This document shows positions 1 to 6,587 of a DNA stretch of 12,218 nt, piece by piece (position 1 is the first letter of the stretch; every line of letters begins with the position of its first letter). Made by a program: the position numbers and the translations under genes. A model generated the notes under the pieces. The model was not told the DNA's origin, ran no database searches, and saw nothing but the letters and a program-made list of their open reading frames with translations. The stretch is from Methanobacteriota archaeon (GTDB lineage: Archaea; Thermoplasmatota; Poseidoniia; Poseidoniales; Poseidoniaceae), in assembly GCA_018645535.1 (NCBI GenBank), contig JABGWN010000271.1, forward strand, positions 1 through 12,218, read 5' to 3'.

Positions 1-792
1 CTCAATGTTGCAGTTCCTCAATACTTTGAATTCAACACAACTGAAGTTACAGAAACGGTCGGTGTATCACCTGCTGGTTCAACTACTGCAGGATTGACCA
101 TTAACAACAATGGAAATGGAGATGATTCGTTTACCTATGAAGTTCTTGACAACCTACCTGATGGCTGGACAGTTGCTCCAATGAATGGTGTTACAACCAT
201 CGCTAAGGATAACTTGCGAGACCTAGCATTCACAGTTTCATCTGATGCATCCTTTGAAAGTGGAGAAGTCTTGATGACAGTACGAATTACTAGTGAAGAT
301 GGACTATCTGAAGATGTTGAAATCACAGTTGAATCTGCCCGTATCTCTTTGTCGTTTGATGATGACAAGACTCTCTCGAGAAGCAATAACTATGCAGATG
401 TTGATCCGAACATTGTTGTAATCGTAATCGAGAACTCTGGACTAAGATCGGCGAGTGAAGTAACCGTTTATCTGACACCAAAGACAAGTGGTGAAGAGTA
501 TAATCTAACACTCTCAGTTGCTGCTCTAAGCACACAGGACTTCGAGTTCTCATTGCCTGCAGCATCTCAAGGAATTGAGCGATACGATATCCGAGCAGAA
601 GTAAATGGTGATGATGCTAATTTCACAACCAGCACGCCTGAGGAAGATTTCGGAATTGAATACGTTGTACAAGGTTCTGATGATGAAGATAGTTCCATCA
701 TTATCATCGCAATCATTGCATTGATCTTCATTATCCTTTACTTTGGAATCAAGGCCGCAAAGACTCGTGGTGGTTCAGGCACTCGATTCTGA
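1..792 (+). CDS. Anchored surface protein with NEW3/CARDB-like domains (3' part; 5' end outside window)
   Basis: The reading frame is open from the first base, so this is the last 263 residues of a longer protein; the in-frame TTG at 94 falls inside a beta-sandwich domain and is not a believable start. The first visible domain (about residues 1-115) carries the NNNGNGDDSF turn and a LPDGW motif typical of COG1470/NEW3-type extracellular beta-sandwich domains. The second (about 116-225) contains VIENSGLRSASEVTVYL, as in CARDB-like adhesion modules. An acidic linker (GSDDEDSS) leads into a hydrophobic helix (about 233-250) and a short basic tail (KAAKTRGGSGTRF), so most of the protein is outside and its C-terminus is in the cytoplasm. 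The likely role is structural or adhesive; no catalytic motif is visible. The subtilase gene follows after 54 bp in the same direction and may share a transcript. Confidence 0.82.
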   Translation, partial: LNVAVPQYFEFNTTEVTETVGVSPAGSTTAGLTINNNGNGDDSFTYEVLDNLPDGWTVAPMNGVTTIAKDNLRDLAFTVSSDASFESGEVLMTVRITSEDGLSEDVEITVESARISLSFDDDKTLSRSNNYADVDPNIVVIVIENSGLRSASEVTVYLTPKTSGEEYNLTLSVAALSTQDFEFSLPAASQGIERYDIRAEVNGDDANFTTSTPEEDFGIEYVVQGSDDEDSSIIIIAIIALIFIILYFGIKAAKTRGGSGTRF

Positions 793-835
793 TACGTCAT
801 AAGACAAGGTTTGATACCATAAGAGCCCCACCTAA

Positions 836-843
836 GAGGGAGG
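836..843 (+). promoter_or_regulatory. Shine-Dalgarno site of the subtilase gene
   Basis: The purine run GAGGGAGG ends three bases before the ATG at 847. The spacing is short, but no other in-frame start fits: the next in-frame ATG lies inside the membrane segment. The rest of the 54-bp gap (793-835) holds no convincing TATA box. It does have TGATAC at 790 (overlapping the upstream stop codon) and again at 812. Confidence 0.6.
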
Positions 844-846
844 AAG

Positions 847-2052
847 ATGGAAGAACTTCGTGGAATAGAGTTGCTCCCTGAACCTGGTGAGCCTCGGATT
901 CTATCTGCGATTGACCCGAGTACGCGCGGTTTCCAAGATCAATGGAGAGCTGAAGTAACAGGATGGGCGCCAGTTATTCCCGATTCTGTGTCGATTCGAC
1001 CGAGAAGAACATTCTCAGTGATATCAGGTACATTCATTGCTCTAGTAATGGCTCTTATCGTCGTATTATGGCAATCTGATTTGTTGCTCTTAGAACTACC
1101 ACCTCCATCATCAGAGTGGGCGTTTGAGGACACAAACATCCGTGAGTTACAACAAGATGGATTGACAGGAGATGATGTCAGACTTTGCATGGTTGATACC
1201 GGAATTTCACTTAGTCACTCTGCGCTTGCAGGTTCTACAGTTGAATTCAAGGATTTTGTTGGCAGTGAACTATCTCCCATCGATTACGGATCCATTTCAC
1301 ATGGCACTCTTATGGCAGGTCTCTTGATTTCCTCCGGCTATCAAGACGGCATCGCACAAGGAGTCTCCTTAGGGATGGCCGCTGCTCTGAGTGCAGATGG
1401 GGATGATAACACAGGTTCTGAATCGAGAGTCGCTTCTGCGATTCGCTGGTGTATTTTTGATTTTGAAGCAGATATTATTTCACTTTCTTTAGGTGGAGAG
1501 CAGAATCAGGAAGCCTCGAGGGAGGGCGCAACCGTTTCAGCAACCCGACAAGCCCTCGATCTTGGAATATACGTTGTAGCAGCTGCAGGAAATGATGGTG
1601 GTACTTCCGATGACGGATACGTGAGTGCTCCAGGAAATGTACCTCTCGCCATTACTGTAGGCGCTTCTGATCGATTCACTGAAGTCTGGTCTAAATCGTC
1701 ATCTGGTGAGCAAATAGATTCAGATGGAAATCTACGTCAATATCCGAATCAGAAACCTGAATTGACTGCTCCAGGAGTTTCTATTGTCTCAACCGGAATG
1801 AATGATCAATGGTATTCCTCAAGCGGAACATCTGATGCAACTGTATTTGTTGCAGGTGCATTAGCTCTTATTCTTGAAGAATATCCTGAATTGAAAAGAA
1901 CGAATGAATCTGGAACCGATTGTATCGAACTTGTCAAATCTTCATTGGCCTCTTCTCTCGCACCAGATATGACCCATGATTCACGGGAAGGGTATGGTGT
2001 TCTCGACGCAAAGGCATGGATGGATGCAATACCTTCTAACATAGACTGCTAA
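847..2052 (+). CDS. Membrane-tethered subtilisin-like serine protease (peptidase S8 family)
   Basis: A 401-residue subtilase. The catalytic Asp is D117 in MVDTGI, the His is H152 in SHGTLMAG, the oxyanion Asn is N249 in AAAGNDG and the nucleophile is S329 in GTSDATVFVAG, in the usual family order. A 55-residue N-terminal segment ending in RPRR precedes one hydrophobic helix (about 56-76), followed by a proline-rich linker (LPPPSS). This predicts a type II signal anchor with the catalytic domain outside. The catalytic fold begins near residue 91, leaving no room for the usual I9 propeptide. The serine motif departs from the classical GTSxAxP: D330 follows the nucleophile and V333 replaces the near-invariant proline. 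Four cysteines (114, 202, 359, 401) are present. A likely role is processing or turnover of surface or exported proteins such as its neighbours, which is inference. Activity is likely because the triad and Asn are intact. Confidence 0.93.
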   Translation: MEELRGIELLPEPGEPRILSAIDPSTRGFQDQWRAEVTGWAPVIPDSVSIRPRRTFSVISGTFIALVMALIVVLWQSDLLLLELPPPSSEWAFEDTNIRELQQDGLTGDDVRLCMVDTGISLSHSALAGSTVEFKDFVGSELSPIDYGSISHGTLMAGLLISSGYQDGIAQGVSLGMAAALSADGDDNTGSESRVASAIRWCIFDFEADIISLSLGGEQNQEASREGATVSATRQALDLGIYVVAAAGNDGGTSDDGYVSAPGNVPLAITVGASDRFTEVWSKSSSGEQIDSDGNLRQYPNQKPELTAPGVSIVSTGMNDQWYSSSGTSDATVFVAGALALILEEYPELKRTNESGTDCIELVKSSLASSLAPDMTHDSREGYGVLDAKAWMDAIPSNIDC

Positions 2053-2084
2053 GCCAAATTTGCTCTATTTGATACCTCAAACCC

Positions 2085-2104
2085 GCCTTATTTTTGATAT
2101 TTTA
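2085..2104 (+). terminator. Possible T-rich terminator after the subtilase gene
   Basis: The stretch includes TTATTTTTGATATTTTA, with T-runs of five and four, beginning about 35 bp after the protease stop codon. Archaeal intrinsic termination often uses such T-rich tracts without a GC hairpin. The surrounding sequence is generally AT-rich, so this is weak evidence. Confidence 0.3.
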
Positions 2105-2121
2105 GTATTGAAATGATACTA
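2103..2121. promoter_or_regulatory. Short dyad TAGTAT-N7-ATACTA, possible operator
   Basis: A perfect 6-bp inverted repeat with a 7-base centre spans 19 bp, a size typical of a dimeric winged-helix regulator site. It lies upstream of the beta-helix protein/regulator operon and overlaps the third TGATA motif. It is too weak to be a stable RNA hairpin. A role as operator is inference. Confidence 0.3.
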
Positions 2122-2219
2122 TAAACTGGTATTTTATGATATTTTAAACCTTTATTGATATTATTATGGCAGTCGGCATGGGCGCAGTATTATATTCGTT
2201 CAGGTTCTCCGACTGTTTA

Positions 2220-2224
2220 GAGGA
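2220..2224 (+). promoter_or_regulatory. Shine-Dalgarno site of the beta-helix surface protein gene
   Basis: GAGGA lies six bases before the ATG at 2231. It supports that start, which also gives a well-formed signal peptide. Confidence 0.6.
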
Positions 2225-2230
2225 ATTGAA

Positions 2231-5200
2231 ATGAGTTTCAAAAATACAGGAAAAAGTGTTGGTTTGGTAGGATTGCTCCTAACCTCATTGCTAATGGGTC
2301 TAGTGACTGTCCCAGCAGTAAGTGCGATAAACGAAACATCCAGTGGAACGATTACCACAACGGAAACATGGAGTGGTACACACACGCTAAGCGGTGACGT
2401 TGTCATCGCAGAAGGCGCCAAACTGGTGATCAATGCTGGTACGACCGTAAACATCCCAGCAGGTTACCTCATCGATGTTGAAGGGGCGATTTGCGCAGGT
2501 TCTGCATCATGTGGTGCCAGTCAAGCCAGTGCATCTTCTCCAGTTCGCTTGAATTGGCTTGCTCCTGCTGACACTTCCGCAGTCGGGCGTTGCAGTGTTC
2601 AAGGTAACAATTTGTTAAACAACCCTGATGCTGCGTGCGGCTCAGGTGTCATCGTGCGAAACACAATCAACCAAGCTTCAACTGGTCTTTCCCACGTTAA
2701 ATTCGACAAAGCATACGGAACACCAGTCTACGTCGCTTCGTTGCAGGTTGTGAAATATGCAGCACTTGTTTTTGAGGGTTCATCGGTGACTGCGGACAAC
2801 CTTGGCTTTAGTGATATCAACACAACGAACGTGATTGCCATCGACCTTGCTGCACCAACAATCCGTGATTCCACATTTACCCTTGGTGTTGACGGACTGG
2901 GCTACAACGGACCTGGTGTGGAAGCATTTGGTGCCGGCGCAGGTATTCTTTCAAAGTTCAGTATCAGTGGTTCCGAGTTTACAGGAGATGCAGATGCATC
3001 ATGTGAAGACGGAATCAGTTTGATTTACTCTGAAGATTCGTTTATTGAACTAGATAACCTCGATATCAAGGATAACGCACAGGGTGTTTTCCTACGAGGA
3101 TCATCGGGTTCATTTGGTAACTCCTCACTCGATGTTAAGTGCAATGGTATCGACACTAACTCTCACAAAACTACTGGTGATTACTCTCACACACTCTACA
3201 TCGATAACAATCAAATTACGACTGGCGACGGAGCAGGTATCACTGCCTACGACGGTTCAATCATTTCTGCAACAGGTAATACCATTTCAGGGGCAGCACA
3301 AGGTTCTGGATTCGGTATTCGTGATTCAACTGTAAGTGCTCATCAAAATACCATCGGTCCAATTACTGGTTTCAATGGATTTTGGATATTTGGAAGTTCT
3401 GATGTAGAACTTGAAAACAACACAGTTACTGATATCGCTAAAGAACCAATCAAGGTTGGTGAATATCTCTACAAAGATAGCGGAAGTAACTATCCTAGCC
3501 CATCTCCAAACAGAGCCTATATTGCCAATAATCTCATTGCCAACAATACTGGTGTTTGTAACTCAGTATGGATGTATGGTGGAGATTTCCAATGCCCTGC
3601 AATCCATATTTTCATGGCATCTGCTACAATCGTCGGTAATACTGTTACAGGCAACGCAGGTGACGGAATTCGGATCAAGGGTTCGATTGTTAATGTTCAA
3701 GACAACGCAATAGAAGCTGGCCAGTTTGCCGCCAACATCAGTCATTTTGACGATAAGTATGGCTCTAAATTCGGTTCAATTGGTTACTTCTCCGGAAACA
3801 CTTGGACAAATGCAACACAAATTTACAATATTTCAGAATCAAGAGTAACAGTTCAGTCTGAATACATCCCTGATGCTAAGGGCGGCTATGCACACCCAGT
3901 TATGCTCTCATGGGAAGGGGCCGAATGCCCTTACGTCCAATCAGAGTGTTTGTTGCTTCCTGACACAAGCATCATGCCTCCTCGAGATATGCCTCTTGCT
4001 ATTGAACTAGTCAACAACTCTACCGTCTTCTCTTTCGCAGATCTACAGAACTTTGACGCTACAAAAGTGCACGTTCAAAACCAAAATTCGGCTTGGGGTT
4101 CTCAAGTCAGAGAAGGTGAACTTGTACGTTATCAAGTGAAAGCCAAGAACAGTAACGTAGCAGGCGCAACAGTCATCATCAAAGATGCAACAGGACTTCC
4201 TATCTATGAACTTACAACAGATGCATTCGGGTTTACTCAACAAGTTTCTCTTCCATCCGACTTCCTACTGGATCGAAATTGGAATCACTTCGTAGGTGAA
4301 TCCGATGTTGTTGTACCAGGTTCTGATGATGGAACTGGCAACCCAATTGTACTTACAGAAGACACCTGTTCTGACGGATATGATAACGATGGTGACACCT
4401 TCGTCGACGATGCTGATACCGATTGCGTCAATGGCAGAGAATTACCATTCTACATCGTCGAGGCGTACAAATTCAACAAAGGTAAGAAAGAGTTTGACTT
4501 CGTGTTAAGTGGTGCAGTTGATGACATCATTAACCTCGATAACCTTCGTCCTGGCGTAACTGTTGAGCAGTACGATGGGGATTCGTTTGCTATCAATGCA
4601 GTAATCACTGGTTCAGCATGGGATGGGCAATTAGGAGGTCAAACAGACTTCCTTGCCTACAATCTTCAATTTGGTCTTGTAAATCGTGTTGAGATTCAAC
4701 CACCTGGCAGTTCAGATTGGTACTATGCCGTCGATACATCTGGAGCAAATGGTGAATTGACGATGGATAACCACCCCTTCAAGTCATGGTCCTTTGAATG
4801 GGATCTCTCTGCTCATCCTGAAGGAGAAAGCGATGTAACTTTCAGAATTCGCTCATACGACGGCCTTGATTATTCCCCAGTCGAAGTCCGTAAATTCAAA
4901 CTAAACCTCGTCCCACCGACATTATACCTCAACGAGCCTCTTGATGGTTCAACACATACGAACGGTAAAATCCTCTTCACAGGTACAGCTACCGACCCAT
5001 ATTCGGGAATTTGGGGATCTGATATCCAAGACATCTGGTTCGATGTAAGTGGACCTAATGGGTACAGTTCCCACTTCGCCATCAATGGTTCAGTTGCATG
5101 GGCATATCAGTGGAACTTCGATGAACTCGAATCCGGTGAATATGATTTCGAAGTTTGGGCAAGCGACAGCGATTACTGCGATGATGAACAAGACATTTGT

Positions 5201-6571
5201 GTTATTCAAACGAGAACTGTGATTGTAGTTAACGACAACATAATTCCAGTCGTTGACTTATTGGAGCCAGATGGTACTGAAACGGTACGTGCAGCAACGA
5301 ACACTACGTTAATTGGATTTGCAAGCGACGGAGCCGATGGAACAATCACTCGTGTAGAGATCACAATCACAGACCTTGCAAGCGGATTGATTCTCAACAA
5401 TGGTCCTGGGCCTGTTACTCAATTTACAAAGACCGGACCTGGTTATTCATGGACTGCGATATGGGATACAAGTAAACTTGACCACCAAAATAAATATGAA
5501 ATTCTTGTTAAGGCATACGATGGTGAAGATTACTCGATCGCAGATGTTGTACGTATTACCATTGACAAACCTACAGATGAAAACAATATTCCACCACAGT
5601 TCGATAGAACAAACTGGAAGAATACAGTGACCATTTTCTGTGTGATAGGTTCAACCTCAGAAAACCAATGTGGTTCTGGAGCATCAATTGATTTGAAAGA
5701 ATACTTCTCAGACCCAGATGGTGGATTTAGTGAATTGAGTATCGATTTCGTTGATGATGCACTTGATCCGGCTGATAATTTCCATCCAGTGTACGTCATC
5801 ATTGATGAGGACGGTGTGGCTCGATACGATCCAGCTTCATCACGTACTGATGAAGAAATTGCTGATTGGACGATAGAAAATGTACGATTCATCGTTACTG
5901 ACAAACAAGATTCAGTCGTGTTTTCAGAAGGTGTAACATTCTTGGTAAGAGGTATCGATTTCAAAGCTCAACGCATGGATGTTGGTGAGTCAGTTACATC
6001 CGATAATCCTGCAGTTTTCAACGGAACAGGATTGCCTGGAAGTAGAATTGAAGCACGTTCAATCTCAAGTTCGTCGTTCATCAAATCTGTTGTTGTTGGA
6101 GAGAATGGTATTTGGTCAATGGAACTCACACAACAAGATTTGAATGATGCTTCAAGTAAAATCAAGTTCCAAATGGATGGACAAACATACGGTGGTACAA
6201 ATGACCCGACTTCGTTTAATGTCGCCGTAGGTGAAGTAGATGATGGTGGAAATTTATTCCTCATCATTGGACTGGTTATTGCAGCCCTTGTCTTACTCGG
6301 TGCAGTAGGTTACTTCTTCATTGAGTTCGAAGATATTGATGAAGAAACGTTTGGAGTTGAACAAGAACCTGTTGCTGAAGAAGACCCATATGCATGGGGC
6401 CGAAAGGATGTCGTAGAATTACCAGCGGCACAACAGCCCCAGTCAGTTGCAATCGAACCGGTCACACAAGCAGACACTACTCCTGCGTCTGGACAACATC
6501 CTGGATGGCTTTGGGATCAGGAATCTAATCAATGGGTTCCCGATCCGAATTTCCAACCACCTTCTCAATAA
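2231..6571 (+). CDS. Large exported beta-helix/Ig-like surface protein with one C-terminal membrane anchor
   Basis: A 1446-residue receptor- or adhesin-like protein. Residues 1-32 form a signal peptide (two lysines, hydrophobic core, likely cut after VSA). Residues about 45-560 are a right-handed parallel beta-helix with repeated NN-hydrophobic-x-N/G-GI turns, such as IANNLIANNTG and IVGNTVTGNAGDGI. About 630-690 looks like a carboxypeptidase-regulatory/beta-sandwich domain (VAGATVIIKDATG). Residues 713-732 are a Cys-bounded, Asp-rich motif (DNDGDTFVDD) resembling thrombospondin-3/EF-hand-like calcium loops. Ig-like domains follow at about 740-890, 893-1000 and 1004-1113, a cadherin-like one at about 1115-1240, and a last sandwich to 1335. 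The membrane helix is about 1341-1364. The cytoplasmic tail is acidic and ends with GWLWDQESNQWVPDP (1425-1439). All 16 cysteines are extracellular and fall into eight close pairs. No polysaccharide-lyase catalytic site was recognised, so sugar binding or degradation by the beta-helix is possible but unproven. The regulator gene starts 16 bp downstream. Confidence 0.9.
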   Translation: MSFKNTGKSVGLVGLLLTSLLMGLVTVPAVSAINETSSGTITTTETWSGTHTLSGDVVIAEGAKLVINAGTTVNIPAGYLIDVEGAICAGSASCGASQASASSPVRLNWLAPADTSAVGRCSVQGNNLLNNPDAACGSGVIVRNTINQASTGLSHVKFDKAYGTPVYVASLQVVKYAALVFEGSSVTADNLGFSDINTTNVIAIDLAAPTIRDSTFTLGVDGLGYNGPGVEAFGAGAGILSKFSISGSEFTGDADASCEDGISLIYSEDSFIELDNLDIKDNAQGVFLRGSSGSFGNSSLDVKCNGIDTNSHKTTGDYSHTLYIDNNQITTGDGAGITAYDGSIISATGNTISGAAQGSGFGIRDSTVSAHQNTIGPITGFNGFWIFGSSDVELENNTVTDIAKEPIKVGEYLYKDSGSNYPSPSPNRAYIANNLIANNTGVCNSVWMYGGDFQCPAIHIFMASATIVGNTVTGNAGDGIRIKGSIVNVQDNAIEAGQFAANISHFDDKYGSKFGSIGYFSGNTWTNATQIYNISESRVTVQSEYIPDAKGGYAHPVMLSWEGAECPYVQSECLLLPDTSIMPPRDMPLAIELVNNSTVFSFADLQNFDATKVHVQNQNSAWGSQVREGELVRYQVKAKNSNVAGATVIIKDATGLPIYELTTDAFGFTQQVSLPSDFLLDRNWNHFVGESDVVVPGSDDGTGNPIVLTEDTCSDGYDNDGDTFVDDADTDCVNGRELPFYIVEAYKFNKGKKEFDFVLSGAVDDIINLDNLRPGVTVEQYDGDSFAINAVITGSAWDGQLGGQTDFLAYNLQFGLVNRVEIQPPGSSDWYYAVDTSGANGELTMDNHPFKSWSFEWDLSAHPEGESDVTFRIRSYDGLDYSPVEVRKFKLNLVPPTLYLNEPLDGSTHTNGKILFTGTATDPYSGIWGSDIQDIWFDVSGPNGYSSHFAINGSVAWAYQWNFDELESGEYDFEVWASDSDYCDDEQDICVIQTRTVIVVNDNIIPVVDLLEPDGTETVRAATNTTLIGFASDGADGTITRVEITITDLASGLILNNGPGPVTQFTKTGPGYSWTAIWDTSKLDHQNKYEILVKAYDGEDYSIADVVRITIDKPTDENNIPPQFDRTNWKNTVTIFCVIGSTSENQCGSGASIDLKEYFSDPDGGFSELSIDFVDDALDPADNFHPVYVIIDEDGVARYDPASSRTDEEIADWTIENVRFIVTDKQDSVVFSEGVTFLVRGIDFKAQRMDVGESVTSDNPAVFNGTGLPGSRIEARSISSSSFIKSVVVGENGIWSMELTQQDLNDASSKIKFQMDGQTYGGTNDPTSFNVAVGEVDDGGNLFLIIGLVIAALVLLGAVGYFFIEFEDIDEETFGVEQEPVAEEDPYAWGRKDVVELPAAQQPQSVAIEPVTQADTTPASGQHPGWLWDQESNQWVPDPNFQPPSQ

Positions 6572-6573
6572 GT

Positions 6574-6579
6574 AAGGAG
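6574..6579 (+). promoter_or_regulatory. Shine-Dalgarno site that decides the start of the STAND regulator
   Basis: AAGGAG lies eight bases before the ATG at 6588, an ideal distance. The in-frame GTG at 6579 overlaps the last base of this site and therefore cannot use it, so ATG 6588 is the better start. Confidence 0.75.
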
Positions 6580-6587
6580 TGGATTTG

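Larger units (their letters stand above)
2070..2166 (+). repeat. Five co-oriented TGATA motifs, including an imperfect 42-bp tandem repeat
   Basis: TGATA begins at 2070, 2095, 2114, 2137 and 2156, always on the plus strand, with steps of 25, 19, 23 and 19 bases. Two of them sit in the longer string TGATATTTTA (2095-2104 and 2137-2146), and each of those is followed 19 bases later by TGATAY. Aligning 2091-2124 with 2133-2166 gives roughly 24 of 34 identical bases. The spacing is near two helical turns, as expected for sites bound on one DNA face, but high AT content makes chance occurrence more likely. Confidence 0.45.
2053..2230 (+). promoter_or_regulatory. AT-rich intergenic region, probable promoter of the beta-helix protein operon
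   Basis: This 178-bp gap between two co-oriented genes is the longest non-coding stretch in the window and much more AT-rich than its flanks. It contains a T-rich stretch just after the protease gene, five TGATA motifs in one orientation and a short inverted repeat. TATA-like candidates include CTATAAA (2119-2125), TTTTAAA (2142-2148) and TATTATAT (2188-2195). The last would put transcription start close to the ATG and give a very short leader. Which one is used cannot be told from sequence. No small ORF or RNA gene was recognised. Confidence 0.5.

Noticed and set aside
94..96. TTG at 94 as the start of the first gene.
   Set aside because: The frame is open upstream to the window edge and the TTG falls inside a beta-sandwich domain, with no signal peptide after it.
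820..845. Possible hairpin between the C-run (about 826-829) and the G-run (838-840) before the protease gene.
   Set aside because: The pairing is only about three bases and overlaps the ribosome binding site; it is not convincing as a regulatory structure or terminator.
3521..3547. Near-direct repeat ATTGCCAAYAAT, two copies 15 bases apart.
   Set aside because: It encodes the repeated IANN turns of the beta-helix; protein repeat structure explains it, so it is not a separate DNA element.
2231..3920. Interpretation of the beta-helix as a pectate lyase or other polysaccharide-degrading enzyme.
   Set aside because: The fold fits, but no catalytic residue pattern of a known lyase or hydrolase family could be recognised, so only a binding or structural role is stated.
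5530..5964. 144-codon open frame on the minus strand inside the beta-helix protein gene.
   Set aside because: It is antisense to a well-supported coding frame, is Ser/Thr-rich as expected of a shadow frame, and has no recognisable domain or ribosome site.
6579..6587. GTG at 6579 as the start of the STAND regulator, adding three residues.
   Set aside because: It overlaps the last base of the AAGGAG ribosome site; ATG 6588 has that site at the proper distance.
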